A DNA stretch of 64,000 bases from CAVVFX01 sp963747535 (GCA_963747535.1 CAVVFX010000003.1:483945-547944); one strand, 5' to 3'; shown: positions 41,976-51,153, counted from the first letter of the stretch. Made by a program: numbers and translations. Notes: generated by a model not told the origin, from the sequence alone.

Positions 41976-42048
41976 CGAACCGACTCCCTAACGGTCGCGG
42001 CTCGGTAACCAAACACTTCTGAGCCGCGACCGTTAGGGAGTCGGTTCG
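41976..42048. repeat. Perfect 28-bp inverted repeat (palindromic element)
   Basis: Bases 41976-42003 (CGAACCGACTCCCTAACGGT onwards to GGCTC) and 42021-42048 are exact reverse complements with a 17-base loop. The transcript would form a very stable hairpin just after the propeller gene. I believe sequences of this type (ACTCCCTNACGGTCGCGGCTC) are a dispersed intergenic family in Solibacter-type genomes; that is recollection, not a search result. It may also serve as terminator. Confidence 0.92.
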
Positions 42049-42193
42049 GCAGAACACGTTGGCGAACTTCCGAAATGGATGTCAAATTCGTGATGCCGAA
42101 CGTTTCGCCGGAGCGAACAACGGAGGCCGTGCAACCGCGGACAGAACCATTCCCCACATTCCGCACAGACCATCCTCGATATAATGGCCGCGC

Positions 42194-44371
42194 ATGCGTC
42201 TCACACTCCCGGGTCTCCTCTTCCTGACTGCGCCCCTCCTCGCCCAACCCACCCAATCCGACCGTTATAAGCTCGCTCCCCTCGTTTCCACCGCCAAATT
42301 GTGGAACATGATCCGTTACCTGCACCCACGAGTCACCGGCAACTCCACCGCCTGGGACTCCGCTCTCATCGCCGCACTCCCCAAAATCGAAGCCGCCCAC
42401 TCCGACGAAGATCTGGCCGTCGCCCTCGACAGCATGCTCAAGACCCTCCACGATCCCTGCACCCGCATCGCCTTGGGACTTCCCGGCCCCGGTCTCACGG
42501 TCCAATCCCTCGACTCCGATACCATGGTCATCCACGCCGGCAACGGCGACCTTTCCGGAACCATGGGAGCTGGCCTCATGTTGAAGCTGGGCATCCCGCA
42601 AACCAGCAACCTGGTCTGGGATCTTCGCTCTTCCGGCTTGCCTTTTACTGGCCGCCCGGACCTTCGCCAGTTGAGCCTCAACGGTCTCGGTTATGCCTTC
42701 CGGCAGCACTCCGGCTATCCGCCGCAGGAGGGAACGGGACAGTTTTACTATTCTTCATCGCTGCAGATAGTGGAGGCGCATCCTCCCGTCGCCCGTAAGT
42801 CCACCTCGTCCCCTCGCCAGATCTACCTCATCGACAAACATTCCGCGGTTCCAGTCCAGGCCATCATCGACCAGATCAACTCACGCTCTGCTATCTTTTC
42901 CGAGGACCCGCCGCAGGATCTCCAGGCCGGCTTTACCCGATTGGTACCCTTGCTGGGTAAGGTCTGGGCTGAGGTGCGCCTCGCCGAGCTGTATTATTCC
43001 GACGGAACCACCAGCTTTGCCCCGACTCGCGTGGTGTTGAATCGCGGCAACGAAGCCGTCAAAGCGGCTGCCGAGGCACTCCAGTTCAACGGCTGGGGCA
43101 TGCCGGGCGAACGGCCCGAATTCGAACTTCTCCCCTCCTCCTTCCGCGACATGCCGTACGCGGATAATCCCTATCCCAGTCGCGAAATGCGCATTCTCGC
43201 CGCCTTCCGGATGTGGGGCGTCATGCATTATTTCAACCCCTACGTTTCTACCCTGGCCGCCAAATGGGATGACGTGTTAGTGGAACTCCTGCCGAAATTC
43301 TCAGAAGCGGGAAACGCCCTCCAGTACCATCTGGCGATTGCCGAAATGGCGGCGCGCACTGGCGATCCAACGTGTCTCGCCCGCAGCCCCGAACTGGGAG
43401 CCATCTTCGGAACCGCGGCTCCTCCCTTCGAAGTTCGCCTCCTCGAAGGCCAACTGGTGATCACCCACGTCTTCAAGCCCAGCCCGGCGCAACTTGGCGA
43501 CGTGATCCTGAGAATCGATGGCGACGCGGTCCAGGACCGTATCGCTAAACTCTCGCGCTACTTCCCCGCACCCGCACCACTTGCTACGGATACCGTGATC
43601 AGTCGCTTCCTGCTGAACCGCCCCGCCGCCGGAACGTTAAAGCTCTCCGTGCGGGCGAAGGACAACACGGAACGCGACATCTCGGTCCCAATCGATGAAT
43701 CCAATCTCAAAATCCTCCGTGCCCATCGTTCGGGCGACGCGATTCGCCTGCTGAACGAAAGCACCGGCTATGCCGATCTGGAGCGCGTCGAACCATCCGA
43801 CCTCGACGCCATGTTCGATAAATTCCAGCACACCGCGGCCATCATTTTTGATTTGCGCGGCTACCCTCGGGACACCGCCATAGCCACCGCCGGCCGCTTG
43901 GGCAATCGCGATCAGCCGGTAGTGGCAGAACTGCAGCGCAACGTGGTCGGCCTTGGCGGCATGGTCAGCGGAATGACCGGCGGAATGAACGATAGCCAGA
44001 TCAGCGTCCTGCAGTCGGAGTCGCGCATTCCGTCCACCACCAGGAAGCGCTACTCAGGCAAGACCGTGGCGTTGATCGACAACGTGTCCCCCGGTATCGC
44101 GGGAGAAAGCGCCATGTACTTCAGGGCCGCCAACGATACCGTGCTGATCGGAAGCACGGTCTTCCCCGGTTTCACGGGGTATTCCACCGTATTCGATCTC
44201 CCCGGCGGAGCCAAAGTCTATTTCAGCGGTGAAGCCGCGCATTGGCCCGACGGCGCCGCGTTGCAGCAAGGTGGCGTGCACCCCGAAGTAGAGGTCGTGC
44301 CCACCGTCGCCGGCATTCAAGCCGGCCGTGACGAAGTGCTCGACAAAGCCCTGGCGTATCTCTCGAAGTAA
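42194..44371 (+). CDS. Secreted S41-family (tail-specific) peptidase-like protein
   Basis: A 725-residue exported protein with a signal peptide (MRLTLPGLLFLTAPLLAQ). RYLHPRV and a second copy-like RMWGVMHYFNPYV each start an S41 N-terminal helical domain, so the protein may hold two such modules. A PDZ-like segment (GQLVITHVFKPSPAQLGDVILRIDGDAV) precedes the catalytic S41 domain. There, GYADLERVEPSDLDAMFDKFQHTAAIIFDLRGYP and VALIDNVSPGIAGESAMYFR contain the nucleophile Ser (GESA), followed by FPGFTGYSTVFDLPGG. The general-base Lys is not obvious, so activity is uncertain. Confidence 0.82.
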   Translation: MRLTLPGLLFLTAPLLAQPTQSDRYKLAPLVSTAKLWNMIRYLHPRVTGNSTAWDSALIAALPKIEAAHSDEDLAVALDSMLKTLHDPCTRIALGLPGPGLTVQSLDSDTMVIHAGNGDLSGTMGAGLMLKLGIPQTSNLVWDLRSSGLPFTGRPDLRQLSLNGLGYAFRQHSGYPPQEGTGQFYYSSSLQIVEAHPPVARKSTSSPRQIYLIDKHSAVPVQAIIDQINSRSAIFSEDPPQDLQAGFTRLVPLLGKVWAEVRLAELYYSDGTTSFAPTRVVLNRGNEAVKAAAEALQFNGWGMPGERPEFELLPSSFRDMPYADNPYPSREMRILAAFRMWGVMHYFNPYVSTLAAKWDDVLVELLPKFSEAGNALQYHLAIAEMAARTGDPTCLARSPELGAIFGTAAPPFEVRLLEGQLVITHVFKPSPAQLGDVILRIDGDAVQDRIAKLSRYFPAPAPLATDTVISRFLLNRPAAGTLKLSVRAKDNTERDISVPIDESNLKILRAHRSGDAIRLLNESTGYADLERVEPSDLDAMFDKFQHTAAIIFDLRGYPRDTAIATAGRLGNRDQPVVAELQRNVVGLGGMVSGMTGGMNDSQISVLQSESRIPSTTRKRYSGKTVALIDNVSPGIAGESAMYFRAANDTVLIGSTVFPGFTGYSTVFDLPGGAKVYFSGEAAHWPDGAALQQGGVHPEVEVVPTVAGIQAGRDEVLDKALAYLSK

Positions 44372-44393
44372 CTATAATGGTGGTACGCCCGCC

Positions 44394-44771
44394 CACAGTC
44401 TGATCGGCGCAAACTCTCTTGGTGCGATCGCCACGAGGCTTTCAACCGCCGGGTGCAGGGTATACAACTCTAGTCTGAATGTCTGCGTCGACCGCGCATC
44501 CTTGTACGTCTACCCTGACGTAACCGTAGTCTGCGGCAAGTTCCAATACGCCGACGACCGCAAGTACACCGTCGCCAACCCGAACTTGATCATCGAAGTG
44601 CTGTCGCCCACCACCCTGGACTATAATCTCGGGCCCAAAGCCAGAATGTACTGGAAAATCGCATCCCTCACCGACCTCCTGTTCATCGATCAGGAAAAGG
44701 TCCGGATCGAGTATTGGTTAGTTCATGTCGAATGTGGAGGTTCCGCAGTGCGCGGCTTGAGTCCTGCGTGA
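44394..44771 (+). pseudogene. Truncated Uma2-family (DUF820) nuclease-fold protein
   Basis: The frame encodes the core of a Uma2 protein: HSLIGANSLGAIATRL, CRVYNSSLNVCV, LYVYPDVTVVCGK, PNLIIEVLSPTT and ARMYWKIASLTDLLFID. The PD and EVLSP motifs belong to the restriction-endonuclease-like fold. The normal start is missing, because homology begins without a start codon after the end of the preceding gene. The C terminus is replaced by unrelated sequence after RIEYWLV. Uma2 copies are numerous in such genomes. This one is probably dead. Confidence 0.7.
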
Positions 44772-44822
44772 ACGTGGCTTGTTTGAGCCTAGCAGCCTGT
44801 GCAGAAGTCTCTCAAACGCGCG

Positions 44823-44846
44823 AAAGCAGGCGAAAACGCCTGCTTT
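44823..44846. terminator. Perfect 10-bp hairpin with A-tract and T-tract
   Basis: AAAGCAGGCG (44823-44832) pairs with CGCCTGCTTT (44837-44846) around AAAA, which has the form of a bidirectional Rho-independent terminator. It separates the Uma2 remnant from the nitrate-system promoter. The GCAGGCG-AAAA-CGCCTGC form may also be a dispersed intergenic repeat. Confidence 0.6.
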
Positions 44847-44883
44847 ACAACGAAGAATCAACTGAGTCGGGCAAACAAAACAC

Positions 44884-44923
44884 TTGACGGTCCAACCATA
44901 AAGATGCATTCTGAATGCATACT
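44884..44923 (+). promoter_or_regulatory. Promoter with candidate NsrR operator
   Basis: AAGATGCATTC (44901-44911) and GAATGCATACT (44913-44923) form an inverted repeat with one central base, in the same 11-1-11 layout as the E. coli NsrR site (AAGATGCYTTT, N, mirror half). The core ATGCATTC/GAATGCAT is perfect. A -35-like TTGACG (44884-44889) lies 17 bases before CATTCT (44907-44912), so the operator would cover the -10 box and repress. The NsrR-like gene starts 153 bases downstream. Confidence 0.6.
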
Positions 44924-45076
44924 TATGGATCCAACCGCTGCTCCCACTCCGTACGAACCTCATACGCTCTCTTAGAAAGAAGCTGTTCCTTGCAGGAACA
45001 GCGCCGAAGGATATTTTGGCGATGCGTTTGAGTCTGCAGCCTGAGACCACGACAGTCATACTGAATCAGGAAACCC

Positions 45077-45532
45077 ATGCAACTTAGCCTACGCTCCGAC
45101 TATTCACTTCGCGTTCTGGTCTACCTAGGCACGCGTCCCGATCGTATCGTTACGACGCAGGAAGTGAGCGTTGCATACGGAATCTCCAAGCATCACCTGG
45201 TCCGAATTATCCAGTCGCTCGCCGAGCATCGATACATTCAGATTCATGCCGGCCGCTCAGGCGGAATAATGCTGGCTCGAGAACCTCAACAGATTTCTCT
45301 CGGCGACGTGGTTCGCGATTCCGAACCGAATATGCGTTTGGTCGAGTGCTTCGACCGCGAGACAAACACCTGCAGAATCACCCCGTGCTGCGGCTTGAAG
45401 GGCATGCTGAGAGAGGCGCTGGAGTCGTTTATCACGACGCTCAACCGTTACACTCTTGCTGACGTATTGGGCCGTGGAGCGCGAGCGAAACTGATAACAC
45501 TCTTCGCAACCTTCGCTGGATCGAACGGCTGA
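45077..45532 (+). CDS. Rrf2-family NsrR-like transcriptional repressor
   Basis: A 151-residue winged-helix regulator: LRSDYSLRVLVYLGTRPDRIVTTQEVSVAYGISKHHLVRIIQSLAEHRYI, then RSGGIMLAREPQQISLGDVVRDSEP. The cluster-binding segment ECFDRETNTCRITPCCGLKGML has Cys91, Cys99, Cys104 and Cys105, matching the NsrR spacing CFxxxxNxCxxxxxCxLK. NsrR carries an Fe-S cluster that is destroyed by nitric oxide, which lifts repression. The gene heads the nitrate operon and a matching operator lies upstream, so autoregulation plus control of the operon is likely. Confidence 0.9.
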   Translation: MQLSLRSDYSLRVLVYLGTRPDRIVTTQEVSVAYGISKHHLVRIIQSLAEHRYIQIHAGRSGGIMLAREPQQISLGDVVRDSEPNMRLVECFDRETNTCRITPCCGLKGMLREALESFITTLNRYTLADVLGRGARAKLITLFATFAGSNG

Positions 45533-45544
45533 CGCGAGACCGAA

Positions 45545-47842
45545 ATGGTCCATATAATGAATCCGCCCGGAAAGATCCAAATGCCAAGCCGTATGCCCGA
45601 CTCGCACCCATCGGCACGAAACGGTCTGCTTCCGCTACTTCTCGGAACAGTTTCATTTGCGGTGTGCTTCGCGGCATGGGGCCTGATTGCGGCGTTTGCT
45701 CCACGGTTTCGCGATACTTTTCACCTCTCCGCCACACAGGCGGCGCTGATGGTGGCTGTGCCGGTATTGTTGGGATCACTTGCCCGGCTTCCCGTCGGCA
45801 TGCTCGCGGACCGCTTTGGCGGACGGCTAGTTTTTTCGTTGCTGATGCTGTTGTGCGCGGTTCCTGCCTTCCTGACGCCGATGGCGAAGACCTATCAGCA
45901 ACTGCTCCTCGGCGGATTTTTCCTGGGTCTGGCGGGTTCGTCTTTCGCGGTGGGCGTCGGATTCGTAGCGCGCTGGTTTAATGCGGAGAAACAAGGCGGC
46001 GCTCTCGGCGTATACGGATTAGGCAACATCGGCCAGTCCGCGGCGGTCTTCCTCGGACCGTTGCTCGCGATTACGCTCGGATGGCAGAACATCTTTCGCG
46101 GCATGGCCGTGATGTTGGTGGTCTGGGCAGTCGTCTTCTGGGTGCTCGCGCGAAATGCACCGGTTGCCGTACGTCCAAAAGCAATTGGCGAAATGTTTGG
46201 GCTGCTCGCACGCGAGAAGCTCTCGTGGGCGTTGTCCGCTTTCTATTTCCTGACATTCGGCGGTTTTGTCGCTTTCTCAATTTACCTACCAAGCCTCTTG
46301 CGGGATCAATTTCATCTCCAGCCAGCGGACGCTGGATTCCGGACCGCCGGTTTTGTCGTGCTGGCCACTCTGCTGCGACCTGTAGGAGGATGGCTCTCGG
46401 ACCGGATCGGCGGGGCGCGCGTTTTATCCGTGGTGTTTTCAGTGGTGATTCCTTTTGCACTCCTGCTCGCGTGGCCATCGATCCTTCCTTTCACCATCGG
46501 AGCGCTCGGCTGTGCAGTACTGATGGGTTTGGGCAATGGCGCTGTGTTCAAACTGGTGCCGCAGTACTTTCCGCGCGAGACTGGCACGGTCACCGGACTC
46601 GTCGGTGCCATGGGTGGCATTGGAGGCTTCTTCCCGCCTCTTCTGCTGGGCTTCTTCAGAGATCGAATCGGTACGGTGTGGCCCGGCTTTGTTCTCCTGG
46701 CGCTGGTCTCCCTTTTGATGTGGCGAATCAATGCGCGTGTGTTCATCCCACGTCAAAACGCACTGGATCTCGCGTTGCCTGCACATTTGACTCGCGTAGC
46801 GGATTGCGTCCGTGCAGCCGCCTGGGCGACGCTATGCACGCTGCTCCTCGTGGCCGCGATCGTCGTGGGTTCGCGCAATCTGGAGAATTTCGACCCAGAG
46901 CTGGTAATTTATACATTCTCGATCATCTTCGCTACCTGGGGCGTGGTCTATCACTACAACGTTTGGCTGGATAAACCACCTACGCGGATGTACTGGCGCA
47001 GGGGTTGGGAACTGTTGTGGAGTCAGGGAATTCTCCGAACGAGCCTAACCCTGGTCGGACTGACAGGCCGGAACATCGTTGCGCAAACCTTTATCGCAAA
47101 ACGATCGCGTCTCCGCTGGTGGATGCACCAATGTCTGTTCTGGGGCTGCATCCTGGCCGCAGCAATAACCTTTCCCCTGGTATTCGGCTGGATCGCTTTT
47201 CGCTCTTTGCCGAACGATCAATCGACCTACGTGACCTACCTGTTTGGATTCCCAACCGGCACCTTCCCGCTGCACACGGTAGCGGCAACCCTGTTGTTTC
47301 ACGGGCTCGATATTGCGGCCGTGCTGGTGATAGCGGGGGTTGTCCTTTCGCTCTGGAGGCGACTGCGCGACAAAGGAGCGCAAACGCTGCAAAGTTTCGC
47401 AATGGATTTTTTCCCCGTGATTCTGTTGTTCGCAATTTCAATCACGGGCATTGCGCTAACAGTTTCACAGGAGTGGCTGCGAGGTACGGCTTATAGCTTT
47501 CTGGCGATCATTCACGCGATCACCGTCATTGCGGCATTGCTGTTTCTTCCGTTTGGCAAGTTCTTCCATATCTTTCAACGGCCGGCGCAATTAGGTGTCA
47601 AGCTGTATCAGAAGGCAGGCGCGGAAGGGCCTGGCGCAATCTGCCCCCGCTGTAAGGAGCGGTTTGCTTCCGCCATGCACGTTCGGGATCTGAAGACGGT
47701 CCTCCCTCAACTCGGCTTCGACTACACCGTCCCGCGAACCGCGTTCGCCTGGCAGGACGTCTGTCCGCCCTGCAAGCGAAAGACGCTTTCGTTATCGCAA
47801 TTGAAATTGAAATCTACTGCACAGGAGGCTGCTAATGGCTAA
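45545..47842 (+). CDS. NarK-type nitrate/nitrite transporter fused to a NarI/DsrM-like cytochrome b domain
   Basis: A 765-residue membrane protein. Residues about 25-415 are a 12-helix major facilitator of the NarK family: RFRDTFHLSATQAALMVAVPVLLGSLARLPVGMLADRFGGR, GLAGSSFAVGVGFVARWF, and the second signature GNGAVFKLVPQYFPRETGTVTGLVGAMGGIGGFFPPLLLG. Residues about 425-700 add five or six helices with spaced His (WWMHQCLFWGC, FPLHTVAATLLFHGLD, IIHAITVIAALLFLPFGKFFHIF), like the haem-b subunits NarI and DsrM. A soluble tail bears two CxxC pairs (CPRC, CPPC), probably a metal site. It would join nitrate uptake with electron transfer from quinol. The start among four nearby ATG codons is uncertain. 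It overlaps the next gene by 8 bases. Confidence 0.87.
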   Translation: MVHIMNPPGKIQMPSRMPDSHPSARNGLLPLLLGTVSFAVCFAAWGLIAAFAPRFRDTFHLSATQAALMVAVPVLLGSLARLPVGMLADRFGGRLVFSLLMLLCAVPAFLTPMAKTYQQLLLGGFFLGLAGSSFAVGVGFVARWFNAEKQGGALGVYGLGNIGQSAAVFLGPLLAITLGWQNIFRGMAVMLVVWAVVFWVLARNAPVAVRPKAIGEMFGLLAREKLSWALSAFYFLTFGGFVAFSIYLPSLLRDQFHLQPADAGFRTAGFVVLATLLRPVGGWLSDRIGGARVLSVVFSVVIPFALLLAWPSILPFTIGALGCAVLMGLGNGAVFKLVPQYFPRETGTVTGLVGAMGGIGGFFPPLLLGFFRDRIGTVWPGFVLLALVSLLMWRINARVFIPRQNALDLALPAHLTRVADCVRAAAWATLCTLLLVAAIVVGSRNLENFDPELVIYTFSIIFATWGVVYHYNVWLDKPPTRMYWRRGWELLWSQGILRTSLTLVGLTGRNIVAQTFIAKRSRLRWWMHQCLFWGCILAAAITFPLVFGWIAFRSLPNDQSTYVTYLFGFPTGTFPLHTVAATLLFHGLDIAAVLVIAGVVLSLWRRLRDKGAQTLQSFAMDFFPVILLFAISITGIALTVSQEWLRGTAYSFLAIIHAITVIAALLFLPFGKFFHIFQRPAQLGVKLYQKAGAEGPGAICPRCKERFASAMHVRDLKTVLPQLGFDYTVPRTAFAWQDVCPPCKRKTLSLSQLKLKSTAQEAANG

Positions 47843-50072
47843 ATCGCCGGGGACGCTGGAACAGCTTCGCGATCAGTACGGACCGCATCTCAACTACACT
47901 CCCGACGGCGGCTGGACTAAAGAGTCGCGGACTCAACCCGACCGTCTGGTAAAGACACATTGCTGCTTCTGTGGCCAGCAATGCGGCATCCAACTCAAGG
48001 TCCTGGGGAACCACGTTGTCGGCTTTGAACCTTGGCAGGATTTCCCGTTTAATCGCGGGATGCTCTGTCCGAAGGGCGTCAAACGTTATCTACAATCGAA
48101 CCACCCGGATCGACTCCTCCATCCCCTGCTCCGTACTGGCGACGGTTTTGTGAAGGCCAGCTGGGAGGAGGCCATGTCCCTCGTCGCACGGCGGCTGCGC
48201 GAGGTGCAGGATCGCTATGGCAAGGACGCGGTAGCAGTATATGGAGGCGCGTCTCTCACGACGGAGAAGTCGTATCTGATGGGGAAATTTGCGCGCGTGG
48301 CGCTTGGGACCCGGCACATCGACTATAACGGACGTCTCTGCATGGTTTCCGCCGGTGTCGCCTACAAACTCGCATTCGACGTTGACCGCAGTCCCATTCC
48401 GTGGTCCGAAATTCCCAAGGCGCAGGTGATATTTGCAATTGGCGCGAATGTGGGGGAATGCGCCCCGATCACCACCGACTATATCTGGCGGTGCCGGGAC
48501 AAGGGCGGCAAGTTGATCGTCGCCGATCCGCGCATGACGCCGATTTCGCGGAACGCGGATCTATTTCTGCCATTGCGTCCCGGCACCGATCTGGCGCTGC
48601 TAAACGGGATGCTGCACGTCGTGCTGCGAGACAATTTACAGGATGACCGGTTCATCGAGCAACACACCGCAGGATTTGAGGCTGTAAAAGCTTCTGTCGC
48701 GCGCTTCGATCCGCGGATGGCGGCGGAGATGACCGGCGTTCCACCGGAAGCCATCGAGAAAGCTGCGCACATGTTTGCGAAAGCGGACCGCGCGATTGCG
48801 ATGCATGCGCGCGGCCTCGAACATCAATCTAAGGGTGTGGAGAATTGTTCGGCGTTGATCAATCTGACACTTGCCACGGGTCACCTCGGACGTGAAGGGT
48901 GCGGCTGTACGATGATCACCGGCCAGGGAAACGGGCAAGGCGGGCGTGAGCACGGCCAAAAATGTGACCAGTTACCCGGTCAACGCTCGCTGCTCGACCC
49001 GAAGGCGCGCGAACATGTGGCGGGCGTCTGGGGGATCTCGCCAGACGAGTTACCGCAACCTGGCTATTCCGCCCAGGAGATCATGAACGCGATCCACGCG
49101 GGCGAGATCAAAGCGCTCTTCTCCATTTGCTTCAACCCGGCGGTCTCTCTTCCGAACGCAGACTTTACGCGAGAAGCGCTGGAAAAGCTGGAGTTCTTCG
49201 CGGTCACTGATTTCTTCTTGTCAGAGACGGCGCGCTACGCGGACGTCGTGCTTGCAGGAAGTTTGCAGGAAGAGGAGGAAGGCGTCACCTGCAGCGCGGA
49301 GGGACGCGTCATCCACATTCAACGCGCGGTCGATCCGCCGGCAAACGCGCGCCGTGATTCGGAGATTATTTGTGATCTGGCCCGCCGCCTCGGCAAGGGC
49401 AAGTTCTTCCCATTTGAGACGCCGCGCGAGATCTTCGAGGAACTTCGCGAAGCGTCGCGGGGTGGGCACGCCGACTACTATGGCATTAACTACGAGAAAA
49501 TCGATGCGCAGATGGGCGTGTTCTGGCCTTGCCCGACACTGGAGCATCCCGGCACACCGCATCTGATGCAGGGTGGAATTTCGTTCTACCCGGATGGGAA
49601 ATGCCGGTTCCAACTGGCGGAGTGGCGTGAGAGCGGCGACCCCGTCGATGAAACTTTTCCCATTTACCTGACCACAGGCCGTGTCGTCAGCCAGTACCTT
49701 TCGGGCACACAGACCCGGCGCATTGGCGGACTGGTCGATATTTATCCGGAGCCCCGCGTTGAGATCCATCCACGCATGGCAGAGCAACACGGGATCGTGG
49801 AGAAAGACTGGGTGACCATTACTACGCGGCGTTCTGCGATCACTCTGCAAGCGAGCGTAGTCCGCACCATTCGGCCCGACACAGTCTTTATTCCCTACCA
49901 CTGGGCTGAGAAGAAAAGCGCCAACATGCTAACTCATCGTACGCTCGATCCTCGGAGTAAGATTCCGGAATTCAAAGTGTCCGCATGTCAGATTCAGAAG
50001 GCCGATGGCCCGCCATCGTGGGCTACGGCCGAAGTGCTGGTGAAGATTGCCCCAGCAGGAGCCGCAAAGTAG
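47835..50072 (+). CDS. Molybdopterin oxidoreductase, probable nitrate reductase catalytic subunit
   Basis: A 745-residue enzyme of the DMSO-reductase superfamily. CCFCGQQCGI and GMLCPKG carry the four Cys of the N-terminal 4Fe-4S cluster. The Mo-site region is HIDYNGRLCMVSAG, with a Cys as probable molybdenum ligand. GQGNGQGGREHGQKCDQLPG and TTGRVVSQYLSGTQTRR are MGD-binding landmarks close to those of NasA and NarB. There is no Tat signal, so it is cytoplasmic. Operon context (NarK fusion, NsrR) supports nitrate as substrate; a related oxyanion or formate cannot be excluded. It overlaps the upstream gene by 8 bases and is immediately followed by the ferredoxin gene. Confidence 0.9.
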   Translation: MAKSPGTLEQLRDQYGPHLNYTPDGGWTKESRTQPDRLVKTHCCFCGQQCGIQLKVLGNHVVGFEPWQDFPFNRGMLCPKGVKRYLQSNHPDRLLHPLLRTGDGFVKASWEEAMSLVARRLREVQDRYGKDAVAVYGGASLTTEKSYLMGKFARVALGTRHIDYNGRLCMVSAGVAYKLAFDVDRSPIPWSEIPKAQVIFAIGANVGECAPITTDYIWRCRDKGGKLIVADPRMTPISRNADLFLPLRPGTDLALLNGMLHVVLRDNLQDDRFIEQHTAGFEAVKASVARFDPRMAAEMTGVPPEAIEKAAHMFAKADRAIAMHARGLEHQSKGVENCSALINLTLATGHLGREGCGCTMITGQGNGQGGREHGQKCDQLPGQRSLLDPKAREHVAGVWGISPDELPQPGYSAQEIMNAIHAGEIKALFSICFNPAVSLPNADFTREALEKLEFFAVTDFFLSETARYADVVLAGSLQEEEEGVTCSAEGRVIHIQRAVDPPANARRDSEIICDLARRLGKGKFFPFETPREIFEELREASRGGHADYYGINYEKIDAQMGVFWPCPTLEHPGTPHLMQGGISFYPDGKCRFQLAEWRESGDPVDETFPIYLTTGRVVSQYLSGTQTRRIGGLVDIYPEPRVEIHPRMAEQHGIVEKDWVTITTRRSAITLQASVVRTIRPDTVFIPYHWAEKKSANMLTHRTLDPRSKIPEFKVSACQIQKADGPPSWATAEVLVKIAPAGAAK

Positions 50073-50651
50073 ATGTACGGATACGAATTTTATGTGGACC
50101 CGGCGCGCTGTATCGGCTGCCAGTCCTGCGTGAAAGCCTGTGAAGAGTGCGACACCCATCGCGGACAGTCGATGATCAATTTCGATTTTATCGATCGCGC
50201 GGAAACGACGGCCACCGCCGCCTATGTCTGCTGGCACTGCGAGGACCCGACCTGCGCACAGGTTTGTCCCGCAGACGCGATCAAGAAAGGCGAGGACGGC
50301 GTAGTCATGTCGGCACTCAAACCCCGCTGTATTGCTTGCGAGAATTGCGTGCTCGCGTGTCCCTTCGGAATTCCTAAAATCATCCCGGAATACGAACAAA
50401 TGATGAAGTGCGACATGTGTTACGACAGGACGTCAGTCGGCAAGAAGCCGATGTGCGCGACGGTGTGCCCAAGCCAGGCCTTGGCTTACCTGCGGCCGGA
50501 AGAAATCGCGGAACGGCGTGAGACGCCGTCCAACGTCTTCTATTTTGGCGCGCAGAAGATCACCACGCAGGTTTATATGATGACCCCGTCAGGAACTGAT
50601 TCGCTGACGGTCGACATTTCGGAATTCATGTGGGAGAAGGCCAATGCTTAA
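50073..50651 (+). CDS. Four-cluster ferredoxin-type electron-transfer subunit
   Basis: A 192-residue iron-sulfur protein of the DmsB/NrfC/PhsB type. Four Cys groups are visible: CIGCQSCVKACEECD, CWHCEDPTCAQVCP, CIACENCVLACPFG and CDMCYDRTSVGKKPMCATVCP. This is the classic arrangement for four 4Fe-4S centres. It has no signal peptide, matching a cytoplasmic catalytic partner. It starts directly at the catalytic gene's stop and overlaps the Rieske gene by 8 bases. It should pass electrons from the membrane components to the molybdenum enzyme. Confidence 0.92.
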   Translation: MYGYEFYVDPARCIGCQSCVKACEECDTHRGQSMINFDFIDRAETTATAAYVCWHCEDPTCAQVCPADAIKKGEDGVVMSALKPRCIACENCVLACPFGIPKIIPEYEQMMKCDMCYDRTSVGKKPMCATVCPSQALAYLRPEEIAERRETPSNVFYFGAQKITTQVYMMTPSGTDSLTVDISEFMWEKANA

Positions 50652-51150
50652 CCCGGTCAAAGAACAAGAACCGCTCTGGCGCGACGAGTTTTCCATCTCA
50701 AAAGCCGATGAGCGCTACGTCAACCGAAGGCAGCTCACTAAATTTCTAACGTTGGGAAGCCTCGGGATGTTCGCGGGGAATCTATGGATTCTCGTGAGAA
50801 GTTGGTTGCGAAAGGATCCCGTTTATCCGCGTAGCGTGGTCGCAAAGGCCGGCGAGATGCCGGTCGGTGCAGTGAAGTTGTTCCAGTATCCAAAGCCCGG
50901 AGAACAATGCATCATGATCCGGACTTCGGAGAACGAATACGTCGCCTACAGCCAAAAATGCACACATCTTTCGTGTGCCGTCTTCTACGCTCCCGAGCAA
51001 GACCGCCTGGAATGCCCCTGTCACCAGGGCTACTTCTCCGTAAAGAATGGCTCGGTGTTGCAAGGACCGCCGACTCGTCCGCTGCCGCGCGTCGTTCTGG
51101 AACGCAAAGGCGATGAACTGATCGCGCTCAAGATGAACCCGGAGGTCTAG
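50644..51150 (+). CDS. Membrane-anchored Rieske iron-sulfur protein
   Basis: A 168-residue protein. RRQLTKFLTLGSLGMFAGNLWILV (about residues 28-51) is a transmembrane anchor with a twin-arginine-like start. The Rieske domain has both ligand loops, CTHLSC (about residue 106) and CPCHQGYF (about residue 122), so the 2Fe-2S cluster should form. In bc-type complexes this subunit takes electrons from quinol; here it accompanies a NarI-like cytochrome, suggesting a small quinol-oxidising module. It overlaps the ferredoxin gene by 8 bases and ends 3 bases before the next gene. Confidence 0.92.
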   Translation: MLNPVKEQEPLWRDEFSISKADERYVNRRQLTKFLTLGSLGMFAGNLWILVRSWLRKDPVYPRSVVAKAGEMPVGAVKLFQYPKPGEQCIMIRTSENEYVAYSQKCTHLSCAVFYAPEQDRLECPCHQGYFSVKNGSVLQGPPTRPLPRVVLERKGDELIALKMNPEV

Positions 51151-51153
51151 CCG

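Noticed and set aside
41117..42709. 530-codon minus-strand frame across the propeller gene and the palindrome
   Set aside because: It runs antisense to two good genes and through the 28-bp palindrome; the PNRLPNGRGSE stretch comes from the repeat.
44718..45059. 113-codon minus-strand frame over the NsrR promoter
   Set aside because: It translates the terminator hairpin and promoter region, with no protein-like conservation.
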